From a virus: a DNA stretch of 35,296 bases. This document shows, one piece after another, positions 13,806 through 21,888 of the stretch. The translations under genes and the position numbers were made by a program. The stretch is from the IMG/VR virus record IMGVR_UViG_3300046501_000201, positions 1 to 35,296 of that record. One strand, given 5' to 3'. A model generated the notes under the pieces. It worked only from the letters and a program-made list of their open reading frames with translations, was not told where the DNA came from and made no database searches. Position 1 is the first letter of the stretch. Each line of letters begins with the position of its first letter.

Positions 13806-14581
13806 TGGCAATCGACTTTCCTTCCTCACCCATCGTAGGCCAGCAGTTCACCGGGGGCTCAACCAACTACCAGTGGGATGGCACCGCGTGGAACATCGTG
13901 CCGCAGATAGGGCCGATGTACATCGGAGACACACCACCCTCCAATCCAGCCATCGGGCAGCAATGGTGGCGGTCGAGCAACGGGCAGCAGTACCTCTGGT
14001 ATGATGACGGCAACACCAAACAGTGGGTACAGTCGGCCGGTGCAGCAGCGGCGGCGGCATTGGGATCGTGGGAAACGCTGTTCACCAAAACCTACACTGG
14101 CGGGTTGATCGGTGACATCGTCAGGGACTTGGCGCCTTATCGGGAAATCAAATTTACAATCGATGGCCGTGCGGTCGGCGTTGACACGGTGGTCTTGGCC
14201 AATCCAAGCACCGACAACGGCAGCACCTTCATAACGACGGCCGGGGCATTTCCGCTCGACCAGCTTTACAGCATCAGCGGTGGCGCACCATCCTACAACA
14301 CCAGCGCCCAAAGCGGGCTGGTTGTGGCCAATCCAGTCCCGGCTAACACTGGGGTAAACAGCGGCTTTGGCGGTGATATGACGCTTTATGGCTTCAACAC
14401 GACACTACCTCTTAAAATGGGGCAGGGCCGGTCAGCTTACATCGACAACTCGTCCAATAGGGTGAACAACTCTTGGGCGACCTTTGTCAGCAATAGCAAC
14501 GCTTGGAACGCCCTGAAATTGAGCCAAAGCGGGGGAACTGGTTTCATAGGCTTCATCGCAGTACAGGGGATGCGCGGATGA
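13805..14581 (+). CDS. Tail fibre protein 2
   Basis: A 258-aa protein made of module A (residues 3-31, DFPSSPIVGQQF...YQWDGTAW), module B (about 44-80, QQWWRSSNGQQYLWYDDGN), an Ala-rich hinge, and a private C-terminal domain from LGSWETLFTKTY to VQGMRG that neither neighbour carries. That domain is probably a receptor-binding head of a different kind. It starts on the last base of the previous stop and ends in an ATGA overlap with the third fibre. Confidence 0.8.
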   Translation: MAIDFPSSPIVGQQFTGGSTNYQWDGTAWNIVPQIGPMYIGDTPPSNPAIGQQWWRSSNGQQYLWYDDGNTKQWVQSAGAAAAAALGSWETLFTKTYTGGLIGDIVRDLAPYREIKFTIDGRAVGVDTVVLANPSTDNGSTFITTAGAFPLDQLYSISGGAPSYNTSAQSGLVVANPVPANTGVNSGFGGDMTLYGFNTTLPLKMGQGRSAYIDNSSNRVNNSWATFVSNSNAWNALKLSQSGGTGFIGFIAVQGMRG

Positions 14582-15660
14582 TCGACTTTCCAACTAACCC
14601 CACGGTCGGGCAGGTTTTCAACTCTGGCGTCGGGCCGATCTACACATGGGATGGTATCGCGTGGAGCCTACCACCGGTCAATGTAAAGACGGCCGACCGG
14701 CGTAATCGCGTCGTCAACCCTGTTATGCAGGTGAGCCAAGAGAACGGCTCCAGCGTCGTCTCAACGGTTGGTGCCTATCCGGTCGACCAGTGGATGATTA
14801 CTTCTAGCGGCTTAACGATGCAGGCGGCACAGGCAGCGATAGTATCACCCGCCCGTGCCAAGAACACACTGGTGCAATCTTACGGGGTCGCCAAGGCATC
14901 ACTGGCGGCTACCGATTATGGGCAGATTTACCAACCCCTTGAAGGCCAGCGAGTGCAGGATTTTGCGTGGGGAACGCCGGCAAAGGCCATACCCGCGGTG
15001 CTGCGCTTTTCAGCCTATGCCGATATCGCTGGCACCTATACAGCTTCCGTGACTGATCCAGCAGGCAATGTTTCGTTCCTGTACCCTTTCACTCTTGATG
15101 CCGTGGGTGTTTGGAAGACCTTCAATATTCCGATCCCCGCGCCGATATCAGGCGGCACATGGGCAACCGATGGCTCGGCTGGCATGCTGTTGCATTTCTG
15201 CACTGCCTGCGGCACCACTTATCAAGGCGTGCAGGGGTGGCAGACCGGCAACAAGGTGGGCCTGGCCAGCCAAGCGAACCTTGCGTCGGTGATTAATAAG
15301 AACCTCGCCATTGCCGATGTCGGGCTCTATGCCGACCCCGACAATACAGGCATCGCGCCACCCTTCGAGGTGACGGAATACGGCAACGATCTGCGCGATT
15401 GCAAACGGTATTTCTTCAACATCAATTCTTGTTTGATCTTCACGTCCTACGCGAGTGCAGGCGGACTGGTAATCACCACACACCAATTTGAGCCGATGCG
15501 AACGACACCAACTGCTGGCTACACTAGCGTCTCATATGCAAACGCCACCGCCCTAGCAACCAATGCCGTCACAGACCGCTTGATCCGGCCGCAGGTCACC
15601 GCGACGGCGGCTGGCCAAGCCTATGGCGGCTGCAATATTCTTTTGAACGCGAGGATGTAA
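14578..15660 (+). CDS. Tail fibre protein 3
   Basis: I use the ATG at 14578, which makes an ATGA overlap and opens with module A (MIDFPTNPTVGQVF...YTWDGIAW). A longer frame starting at 14503 would lie inside the previous gene. Of 360 residues, 38 to the end are module C: TADRRNRVVNPVMQVSQENG, closely like fibre 1 from its residue 340. It shares GLYADPDNTGI/GLYLDPDKTGI, CGTTYQGVQGWQ/CGPTYTGALGWQ and the terminal NARM. This protein is in effect the head of fibre 1 placed on a different, short anchor. Confidence 0.85.
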   Translation: MIDFPTNPTVGQVFNSGVGPIYTWDGIAWSLPPVNVKTADRRNRVVNPVMQVSQENGSSVVSTVGAYPVDQWMITSSGLTMQAAQAAIVSPARAKNTLVQSYGVAKASLAATDYGQIYQPLEGQRVQDFAWGTPAKAIPAVLRFSAYADIAGTYTASVTDPAGNVSFLYPFTLDAVGVWKTFNIPIPAPISGGTWATDGSAGMLLHFCTACGTTYQGVQGWQTGNKVGLASQANLASVINKNLAIADVGLYADPDNTGIAPPFEVTEYGNDLRDCKRYFFNINSCLIFTSYASAGGLVITTHQFEPMRTTPTAGYTSVSYANATALATNAVTDRLIRPQVTATAAGQAYGGCNILLNARM

Positions 15661-15662
15661 CC

Positions 15663-16073
15663 ATGTCACTCACCAAATTCGTTTCCGCTAAATGGCAGAT
15701 GCCAATACCTGGCCAAGAGCCCACTATCAAAGCCGTTGGTGACGACGGGCTCGAATACTTCCTCCCCTCGGTGAATAGCGACGTGCCACCGTGGCCGCAG
15801 TTTATCGCTGAAGGTGGAGTGATCGACCCGCTGGTCGAACCAGAACCGATCACCACCTATGTGCTGTCGAAGTTGCTGGTTTGGACGCGCCTGTCTGACG
15901 AGGAGGCCGAAACAGCCAGCGCGGCCATGTCGACGCAATCAGCCAAACTACAGGGCATCTGGAACTCGGCCACTGAAGTCCAAAGTGACAGCGAGTTTTT
16001 TGGAAACCTGCAAACTTTCCTGACCGCTGTGCTTGGCGAGGAAAGAGCAACGCAAGTCCTGGCACCGGCCTAA
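15663..16073 (+). CDS. Possible tail-fibre assembly protein
   Basis: A 136-aa protein immediately after the fibres. Residues 1-60 are beta-like and contain IKAVGDDGLEYFLPSVNSDV and PPWPQFIAEGGVIDP. The C-terminal half is helical (TRLSDEEAETASAAMSTQSA) and ends VLGEERATQVLAPA. Small proteins with an N-terminal PP.W..y...G.I region often accompany fibre genes and help them fold or attach. The assignment rests on position and layout rather than a definite family match. Confidence 0.55.
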   Translation: MSLTKFVSAKWQMPIPGQEPTIKAVGDDGLEYFLPSVNSDVPPWPQFIAEGGVIDPLVEPEPITTYVLSKLLVWTRLSDEEAETASAAMSTQSAKLQGIWNSATEVQSDSEFFGNLQTFLTAVLGEERATQVLAPA

Positions 16074-16088
16074 CGCAGCGTAATGAAT

Positions 16089-16105
16089 CACAATTAATCA
16101 TTGTG
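16089..16105. promoter_or_regulatory. Short palindrome in the fibre/protease gap
   Basis: CACAAT and ATTGTG are 6-base inverted arms around TAATC. The surrounding 16074-16142 stretch is clearly AT-richer than its neighbours. A weak promoter, TTCAAT-N17-TAAACT (about 16108-16136), follows it. Confidence 0.35.
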
Positions 16106-16142
16106 CTTCAATGCTTTAATTGAACTTCCTAAACTAAATTTC

Positions 16143-16179
16143 CATCTGTCAGTGAACCCCACGGGACCACTGACAGATG
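16143..16179 (+). promoter_or_regulatory. Perfect inverted repeat covering the protease start codon
   Basis: CATCTGTCAGTG (16143-16154) and CACTGACAGATG (16168-16179) form a perfect 12-bp stem with a 13-base loop that can itself pair CCC with GGG. The last three bases of the right arm are the ATG of the protease gene. No Shine-Dalgarno sequence precedes that ATG. Confidence 0.85.
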
Positions 16180-17286
16180 AAGCAAATCGCAAAAACACAG
16201 GCCATCAAGGATCTACTCACCGCTTCGGCGGGTGACGTCGATGTTGATGGTCTGCGCGTCTACGAAGCGATTGCTTTCAACACCCTGCCGATCCGTAAGG
16301 AACACCCGCTCTACAAGGGTGCTCGCGCCGATCGCGCCTTCCTCCTCGAGATGGCCGGTGAGCTAAAGCGTGAATCTCGCCCCGTGCAGATCATGCACAA
16401 CACCTCGCCGCTCCCAATTGGCCGCGTCTTCCATGGTGAAGTCGTAGACACGGGCGTCGAGTCCGAACTCCGCGTGCTCTTCTTCCTCGATCCGACCGCC
16501 AATGACCAGGCGACCAAGATCGAGGCTGGCAGCGTTGACCAGGTGTCTGTCTCTGTTCTCGCAAAGCAGATGCTTAATTCCAAGTCGGGTTTTGATTACT
16601 TCGGCCCCGACTCCTCGTCCGACAACATCTGGTCCGGAACGGACAACGACGGAAACCAGGTCGGCAAAAACGGCGTCTACGCCCGCATGGTCGGTCTCGA
16701 CAAGTTTTTCGAGCTGTCCCTCGTCGGCCAGGGCGGCGCCCAAAATGCACGGATCGTTTCACGCGACCGGTCGCACTTCGGCCAGTCCCTCGAGCAGCTC
16801 GCTGCCTCTGGGATGGATCCGAACTCCCTCGTCCTGCTCGCAACCGCCTCCAAGGAAGATTCTATGGACCTCGCAACTCTCGTCGCCAACCTGACGACCA
16901 CGACTGCTGACCTCACGAACGCCAAGCGCGACCTTACGGACGCAACCGGCAAGGTCACCACGCTCGAAGCCACCATCACCGAACGTGACGCAACGATCGC
17001 TGATCTGAACACCCAGCTGACCGCTGCCAATGCTGTCGACGTCAACGCTGTCACCGCTGACCGCGATGCTGCCGTTGCTGCCCTCTCGGAAGTCGCCAAG
17101 AGCGTCCTGACGAAGGTTGGCAAGCTCAACGTCGAACTGCCGAAGACGGTCACCGAGCTGTCCGCCCTGATCAACGAGCACTCCGCTGTTCTCGTGATCC
17201 AGGCAGGTGGCAAGGCCAGCGACAAGCCGACCGACCTGGCGAACCAGCCGTCCCGCAACGCCGCTGCTTTCCGCTCGGCCCGCTAA
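16177..17286 (+). CDS. Prohead protease with C-terminal scaffold region
   Basis: A 369-aa protein. Residues 1-200 resemble HK97-type prohead proteases: VQIMHNTSPLPIGRVF with candidate catalytic His-74, and GSVDQVSVSVLAK with candidate Ser-124. From about residue 229 the sequence is a coiled coil (LTTTTADLTNAKRDLTDAT; TTLEATITERDATIADLN) ending in a Lys/Ser/Arg tail, as in scaffolding proteins. The protease trims capsid and scaffold during maturation, and the scaffold part guides shell assembly. An internal start probably yields scaffold alone. The start codon lies inside a perfect inverted repeat. Confidence 0.85.
   Translation: MKQIAKTQAIKDLLTASAGDVDVDGLRVYEAIAFNTLPIRKEHPLYKGARADRAFLLEMAGELKRESRPVQIMHNTSPLPIGRVFHGEVVDTGVESELRVLFFLDPTANDQATKIEAGSVDQVSVSVLAKQMLNSKSGFDYFGPDSSSDNIWSGTDNDGNQVGKNGVYARMVGLDKFFELSLVGQGGAQNARIVSRDRSHFGQSLEQLAASGMDPNSLVLLATASKEDSMDLATLVANLTTTTADLTNAKRDLTDATGKVTTLEATITERDATIADLNTQLTAANAVDVNAVTADRDAAVAALSEVAKSVLTKVGKLNVELPKTVTELSALINEHSAVLVIQAGGKASDKPTDLANQPSRNAAAFRSAR
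16864..17286 (+). CDS. Nested scaffold protein (internal start)
   Basis: The in-frame ATG at codon 230 of the protease gene is preceded by AAGGAAG five bases upstream, a better ribosome site than the full-length gene has. It would give a 140-aa protein starting MDLATLVANLTTTTADL, made only of the coiled-coil and C-terminal tail. The same arrangement is known in lambda, where Nu3 is translated from inside C. Independent translation here is inferred. Confidence 0.7.
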   Translation: MDLATLVANLTTTTADLTNAKRDLTDATGKVTTLEATITERDATIADLNTQLTAANAVDVNAVTADRDAAVAALSEVAKSVLTKVGKLNVELPKTVTELSALINEHSAVLVIQAGGKASDKPTDLANQPSRNAAAFRSAR

Positions 17287-17311
17287 TCACCCACCACGGA
17301 GATAAACTACC

Positions 17312-17710
17312 ATGGCATCCTTCCACACCAAAGTCAGTCTTCGTGGTTTCCACTTCGAAGACTTCATCCTGACCTTCACGCTCGCAGCAGGCATCGTCGC
17401 TGCTGACGTAGGCAAGGCAGTGTCGCTCGACACGTCCGCGCCGAACAAGGTCAAGCTCGCCGCTGATGGCGACGTGATCGTTGGCCGTCTGTCGACTGTC
17501 GAAGATCGCAAGGTCGAAGGTCAGCTCGTCGGCGCCGTCGCTCTGAAGTTCGCAAACCTGCTTCCGATCAAGAACGGCGATGCAGCCGCAGTTGGCGACA
17601 CGGTCATCGGCGGCGGTAGCGGCACAGTCAAGAAGGCCGCTGCGAACGACGCCACCAAGAACTTCGTCGCGGAAATCATCGGGACCGACGCCGTCGTCGT
17701 CCTGGTCTAA
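17312..17710 (+). CDS. Capsid decoration protein
   Basis: A 132-aa beta-rich protein (GDVIVGRLSTVEDRKVEGQL; VGDTVIGGGSGTV) between protease and major capsid, the position of lambda D. Length and Gly/Val/Ala-rich strands fit capsid-stabilising trimers. The ATG is preceded by GGAGAT. No signature confirms the family, so the call depends on position and size. Confidence 0.75.
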   Translation: MASFHTKVSLRGFHFEDFILTFTLAAGIVAADVGKAVSLDTSAPNKVKLAADGDVIVGRLSTVEDRKVEGQLVGAVALKFANLLPIKNGDAAAVGDTVIGGGSGTVKKAAANDATKNFVAEIIGTDAVVVLV

Positions 17711-17749
17711 CGCGCCGCGCCGCCCCAAACTCAACGGAGAATTTTTGAA

Positions 17750-18937
17750 ATGACCGAATCCCTTACTCGAGTTCAGCGTCGTGGCGTAGAAACCCTTCGC
17801 GTACTCCTGGTGGAAGACGAGGCGGCATCGAAGAGCGAAGCTGCGAAGCTCATTCGCGAAGCTAAGAACTTCGGCCTCAATCTGCGTGACTTCCTGACAC
17901 TGGCGATCGACGCCTCGCAGTCCGAGCACTCCGAACGTTACCAGGACGCCAACGGCTTCCTGAATGGCTACGAAGCCTCCCTGGCCTTCCTGAACCTCCC
18001 GGTTCGTGATGACTTCGCCCAGGGCGTTGTCCTCGACGCCGCGTCCGACACCTTCCAGACCTACGCCGGTACCCGTGCGCTGTTCCCGGAAGTTGTCGAC
18101 GACATGGTCCGCTGGAAGTACCGCCAGAGCCAGCTCGAGAGCGTTCAGCCGTTGATCTCCCAGTCGCGTTCCATTTCGGGCAACGAAATGATTTCGACGG
18201 TGATCGATGACAAGCAGGACGACTACCAGACGACTCGTGCGGTTGCAGAACTTGGTCGCGTACCGGTTCGCACGATCCGGTCCAGCCAGACCTCGGTCCA
18301 GATCTTCAAGCACGGTGGTGGTCTGCGTTATTCGTACGAGTTTGGCCGTCGAGCCCGCCTCGATCTGATGACGCCATACTTCGTCCGCATGCTGCGCGAA
18401 GCTGAGATGTCCAAGGTTTCGGCCGCGGTATCTCTGCTCGTGAACGGTGACGGCGTGAATGCCGCTGCTCCAGTCGTCACGCAGTCCAGCCTCGACGCTG
18501 GTGCAACCGCTGGCAAGATCAGCCGCCGTGCCCTCGTCAAGTGGATGATCAACCGCGCCAAGGCTGGCACCCCGATCGACACGGTTGTCGGTAACTGGGA
18601 CGCCTACCTGGAATGGCTCGAGCTGTTCGTCATGCCGAACGCTGCCCTCCAGGGCAAGACTGAGGTTGAGATCGCTCAGGCTCAGGGCTTCCAGCTCGGC
18701 GGCATCCCGCTTCTGCAGGGCGTTGCCAACTTCGCGATCGCCAGCGATGCCCCGGTCGGCAAGCTCATTGGTCTCTCCAAGGGTGACACCATGGAAGAGC
18801 TGATCGAAGCCGGCTCGGATATCGAGGAGTCCGAACGCTCCATCACCAACCAGTCGGTCACGGTCACCAAGACCACAAACGCTGGTTACAAGATGAACTT
18901 CGGAGACACCCGCTCGATCTTCGACTTCTCGGCTTAA
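17750..18937 (+). CDS. Major capsid protein (HK97 fold)
   Basis: A 395-aa protein following protease/scaffold and decoration genes. The first 70 residues are helical and charged (EDEAASKSEAAKLIREAKNF). The rest contains typical capsid features: DTFQTYAGTRALFPEVVDDMV, VAELGRVPVRTIRSS and a C-terminal RSITNQSVTVTKTTNAGYKM. It forms the icosahedral shell. A hairpin with a T-run follows the stop and probably limits read-through into the joining genes. Confidence 0.88.
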   Translation: MTESLTRVQRRGVETLRVLLVEDEAASKSEAAKLIREAKNFGLNLRDFLTLAIDASQSEHSERYQDANGFLNGYEASLAFLNLPVRDDFAQGVVLDAASDTFQTYAGTRALFPEVVDDMVRWKYRQSQLESVQPLISQSRSISGNEMISTVIDDKQDDYQTTRAVAELGRVPVRTIRSSQTSVQIFKHGGGLRYSYEFGRRARLDLMTPYFVRMLREAEMSKVSAAVSLLVNGDGVNAAAPVVTQSSLDAGATAGKISRRALVKWMINRAKAGTPIDTVVGNWDAYLEWLELFVMPNAALQGKTEVEIAQAQGFQLGGIPLLQGVANFAIASDAPVGKLIGLSKGDTMEELIEAGSDIEESERSITNQSVTVTKTTNAGYKMNFGDTRSIFDFSA

Positions 18938-18958
18938 TCACCGAGAAGCACCCAACCG

Positions 18959-18995
18959 GCCCGTCGTTCAAACCCTGGACGACGGGCTTTCTATT
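18959..18995 (+). terminator. Hairpin terminator/attenuator after the capsid gene
   Basis: GCCCGTCGT (18959-18967) pairs with ACGACGGGC (18979-18987) in a 9-bp stem, followed by TTTCTATT. Genes continue downstream in the same direction, so it would act as a partial terminator. Confidence 0.7.
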
Positions 18996-19007
18996 AGGAG
19001 AACCCCC

Positions 19008-19295
19008 GTGAAAATTCTTGCTGAGACCACTGGTGACTTCATGCTGGCGGATATGTCCACTGGGCATGACATCCAGGCTCACCGTCCCTCTGTTGTAGCC
19101 CGCTCTGGCTTCATCGACTCCCGTATCGCTCTCGGCCAGGTGACTAAGGTTGCTGATGTTCCGGACGAAGCCACCGACGAAGAGTTCCTGGCCTTCTGGA
19201 TCGACTCTGGAGACCGCGATCTCGCGATCGCATCCTTCCTCTCGAAGTTCGACGAGAACGCACCTGCGGCTCCGAAGGTACGGAAGGTTAAGTAA
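19008..19295 (+). CDS. 95-aa head protein, lambda FI position
   Basis: Starts with GTG behind TAGGAGAA. The product begins MKILAETTGDFMLADMSTGH and ends in a Lys-rich tail. Its middle is acidic (DVPDEATDEEFLAFWIDSGD). It lies directly after the major capsid gene, where lambda has FI, a packaging accessory. That role is inferred from position alone. The stop overlaps the next start by one base. Confidence 0.65.
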   Translation: MKILAETTGDFMLADMSTGHDIQAHRPSVVARSGFIDSRIALGQVTKVADVPDEATDEEFLAFWIDSGDRDLAIASFLSKFDENAPAAPKVRKVK

Positions 19296-20014
19296 TGGAC
19301 ATCATCGGGGGCACACCGTCTGCATTGACCATCCCATTCATGGTTGGCGACCGGCCGGTTGCCCCTGATCTCGGGTCCGTAACATACACCGTCCGCAACC
19401 AGGCGGGCGCCGCTATGCCAGGGCTGGAGGACATTCCTTATGTCACCACCTCCGCGACCTATCAGATGACGGTCCTCGTTCCGTCGTCGGCCCACCAGAT
19501 CGACCCGACGCGCAGCTTTGAGCGCCGCACAGTCGTCGTCAAATTCACCGTCCAGGGTCAGGAAGTCCAGCTCAATCGCGCTTACCGCGTTGTGCCGGAA
19601 CCCGTCCACACCACAACTGGTCAACAAGTCCGCGCCTTCATCGGTATCGAGGAGCACGAGCTCCCGGACTCTGACATCGATATCTTCTCCGCGTTCCTCA
19701 CGGTCGAGCGTGAAATCGGCGCCGACGAGCTCGCAGCAGCACTCGTTTCGGGCACCACGGCCGAGCTCGCCGCTAACACCCTGATCTGCATGCGAGCTGT
19801 TCTCGATGTGCTGCCATCCGCCAAGCAGCGGATGGCTCAGTCCGAGAAGAACGGCGTCAAGGAATTCAGCCGCGTGGATCTGAAGGAGCTCGACAAGCTG
19901 AAGATCGAAGCCGAGAAGCGCTACCAGGAAGCCATCGACCAGGTCGTGACCAAGAACGAAGTCACGCCGTCGTTCTTCCTGGTCACCTCGAACACTGACG
20001 CAATCACGGGGTGA
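19295..20014 (+). CDS. Head-tail joining protein with beta N-domain
   Basis: A 239-aa protein. Residues 1-100 are an Ig-like beta region (IPFMVGDRPVAPDLGSVTYT; RRTVVVKFTVQGQEVQLN). Residues 105-239 are mostly helical (FIGIEEHELPDSDIDIFSAF; EKRYQEAIDQVV), as in adaptor proteins that plug the portal. The beta domain resembles the 110-aa protein after the portal only in general style. The exact role within the connector is not resolved. Confidence 0.65.
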   Translation: MDIIGGTPSALTIPFMVGDRPVAPDLGSVTYTVRNQAGAAMPGLEDIPYVTTSATYQMTVLVPSSAHQIDPTRSFERRTVVVKFTVQGQEVQLNRAYRVVPEPVHTTTGQQVRAFIGIEEHELPDSDIDIFSAFLTVEREIGADELAAALVSGTTAELAANTLICMRAVLDVLPSAKQRMAQSEKNGVKEFSRVDLKELDKLKIEAEKRYQEAIDQVVTKNEVTPSFFLVTSNTDAITG

Positions 20015-20017
20015 TGA

Positions 20018-20563
20018 ATGGTTAGCCTGAAAACCGCCGGCCTTCGTTTCGACAGCCTGATGTATCGTGACGACGGACTGCCATTCAAAGGCACCGTCGA
20101 GCAGGATCTCGAGGGCAAGCTGATCGGCTACGATTTCAGCTTCCCCCGTCGTCTCCTCCGCGTTTCTCCGGACTGCCTGGTCCAGACCCTCGACGTGATC
20201 ATCGACGGCCTCGAGCGCCGTTACCTGGTGGCCGACCACGATGGCTCCTTCGCCTACAACGTCGCTGAGTACCGATCGCACATGCTGATCCCACTCACCG
20301 AGCAGGTGGCCTGGGAGCGCGAGACGCAAGTCATCGACCCGCTGACAAAGCGGCCGAAGTCCGCCGGCCGACAGCCGCTTGGTGATATCTGGATCCTGCC
20401 TGAACGTGTGAACCGTGAGCAGGCCGATGGCACCATGCGTGTGAAGGAGCAATCCTTCACCGTCTTCACCGCGGCAAAGCTCGAGCTCAACGACATCGTC
20501 AGGGGCATGACGGTCAAGCGTATCGATGTCGTCCGTGGTGTCTATCTCGCGGAGATCCAGTAG
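20018..20563 (+). CDS. Head completion / head-tail connector protein (FII-like position)
   Basis: A 181-aa beta-rich protein starting MVSLKTAGLRFDSLMYRDDG. It occupies the slot of lambda FII, before the Z-like gene. Strand-rich segments such as VIIDGLERRYLVADHDGSFA and KRIDVVRGVYLAEIQ fit a small beta-barrel connector. It is longer than FII and I see no decisive motif. The stop overlaps the following GTG start. Confidence 0.6.
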   Translation: MVSLKTAGLRFDSLMYRDDGLPFKGTVEQDLEGKLIGYDFSFPRRLLRVSPDCLVQTLDVIIDGLERRYLVADHDGSFAYNVAEYRSHMLIPLTEQVAWERETQVIDPLTKRPKSAGRQPLGDIWILPERVNREQADGTMRVKEQSFTVFTAAKLELNDIVRGMTVKRIDVVRGVYLAEIQ

Positions 20564-21423
20564 TGCCCGTCAAGGTCACCTTCAAGGTCGGGAACCGCAA
20601 GGTCAGCAACGCTGAGATGTCTGAAGGCATCGACCAGTTCATCCAGGCGGTAGGCGTGAAGACCGTGGACCAAGCCGCAACTGTCGACCGCGTCCAGGTC
20701 CAGGCGTTGCGGGCAAAGCTGACCGGCCGTGTGGAGCGCTCGCTCGAGGCCGCAGTTAATTTCGCAGCTAACACCATGGTTGGTACGAAATCGAATGTGG
20801 CCATGAAGGGTAGGGGTGCAGAGACGGCAATCCATTTCGATTGGTCGGAGCCATACAATCCGATTGTCAATGCCAGTAAGGCCCAGATCGAAAGCCTCAA
20901 GACTGGCGACGTCATCTATTGGGAAGCGCTGAGCCGCAAGACCATTATGAAGAAGTCGAACACCCAGGCAAACGGAGCTGTCGCCGGCCGAGGTGACTCT
21001 CCTCGCGAGCGAGCGCGGCAATACTTCGTCCACACCGGTGCTCTGCAGGCTGAGCTGCGCCAGCTCGCCAAGACCATCACGACCAAGACCGGCACGGTCA
21101 CAGTGGGTTACATGAAGGGCAACGCGAAGAACTTCCGCTCGTCGAAGGATCTTCCGAAGCGCATCAAGGTCGGCAAGATCCAGATTGCCTTCTTGCCGAA
21201 GGCCAACCTCAAGAACCTACCTGGTGCCCATACCGCTGAAGTCTCGAACTGGGATCCGAATGTTCTGTTCGAACGGAGCCTCGGGATCTCCAAGCCGTCA
21301 CTTCGAAAGCTACGTGGTGTAGACGGACATCATCGTCCGCTCCTCCAGCCGATCTTCACCTTCTGGGCGCTGAACCGCATACCGCGGATTGTTGCGACCA
21401 CGATCCAGAACAGCCTCAAGTAA
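20563..21423 (+). CDS. Minor tail protein, Z-like
   Basis: Uses the GTG in TAGTG. The 286-aa protein has helical N-terminal half segments (LRAKLTGRVERSLEAAVNFA), a middle typical of tail-completion proteins (PYNPIVNASKAQIESLKTGD) and an Arg/Lys-rich C-terminus. Lambda Z, in the same slot, is needed for correct tail completion. The name follows order and general layout. Confidence 0.6.
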   Translation: MPVKVTFKVGNRKVSNAEMSEGIDQFIQAVGVKTVDQAATVDRVQVQALRAKLTGRVERSLEAAVNFAANTMVGTKSNVAMKGRGAETAIHFDWSEPYNPIVNASKAQIESLKTGDVIYWEALSRKTIMKKSNTQANGAVAGRGDSPRERARQYFVHTGALQAELRQLAKTITTKTGTVTVGYMKGNAKNFRSSKDLPKRIKVGKIQIAFLPKANLKNLPGAHTAEVSNWDPNVLFERSLGISKPSLRKLRGVDGHHRPLLQPIFTFWALNRIPRIVATTIQNSLK

Positions 21424-21435
21424 GGGTTTGCTAAT

Positions 21436-21888
21436 ATGTATGAGAACATTTGGGGATCCATCGTCGCCTTCTCGAACGATATCATCGACGATCGTCGAGC
21501 CAAATACCCAGGCGTCGACATTGAATACGTGGACTGGGAAGCCCATGCCAACATCCAGGAGCTGCCAGAAGGCGACCTCATTGGCACAACGGCGATCACC
21601 TTCACGGAGGATCAGCCTGAGTTGTTCAACGGCTCGTTCACGATCGGTGTGTCGACCTATGCCGACGACAGCAATCTCTTCAGGCTTCGCAATTATGTGG
21701 GAGAGGTTTTCAACCGGCTGCGGCCGGGGATGAAAGTGCCCTTCTACGATCATGAGACGCTCGAGCAGAAGGGATGGTTTCACATTGTCGATGGGACGAT
21801 TGTGCTACCAATGACGAGGGCGGATGCCCGCCCTCTCCAATTCGTTCAATGTCAGTTTGTCTTCGACCCAGTCACTGCGACTGGCTGA
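21436..21888 (+). CDS. Tail terminator protein, U-like
   Basis: A 150-aa protein directly before the tail tube, as lambda U is. It begins MYENIWGSIVAFSNDIIDDR with a helix, then VDWEAHANIQELPEGDLIGT and strand pairs FNGSFTIGVSTY and LQFVQCQFVFDP, matching the alpha-beta plan of tail terminators that cap the tube with a hexameric ring. Its 3' end overlaps the oppositely oriented RHH gene by 17 bases. Confidence 0.75.
   Translation: MYENIWGSIVAFSNDIIDDRRAKYPGVDIEYVDWEAHANIQELPEGDLIGTTAITFTEDQPELFNGSFTIGVSTYADDSNLFRLRNYVGEVFNRLRPGMKVPFYDHETLEQKGWFHIVDGTIVLPMTRADARPLQFVQCQFVFDPVTATG

Noticed and set aside
19079-20452. 457-codon leftward frame across the head-joining genes
   Set aside because: Antisense shadow of three coupled genes; composition (His, Asp, Arg, Val) is typical of reverse-frame artefacts.
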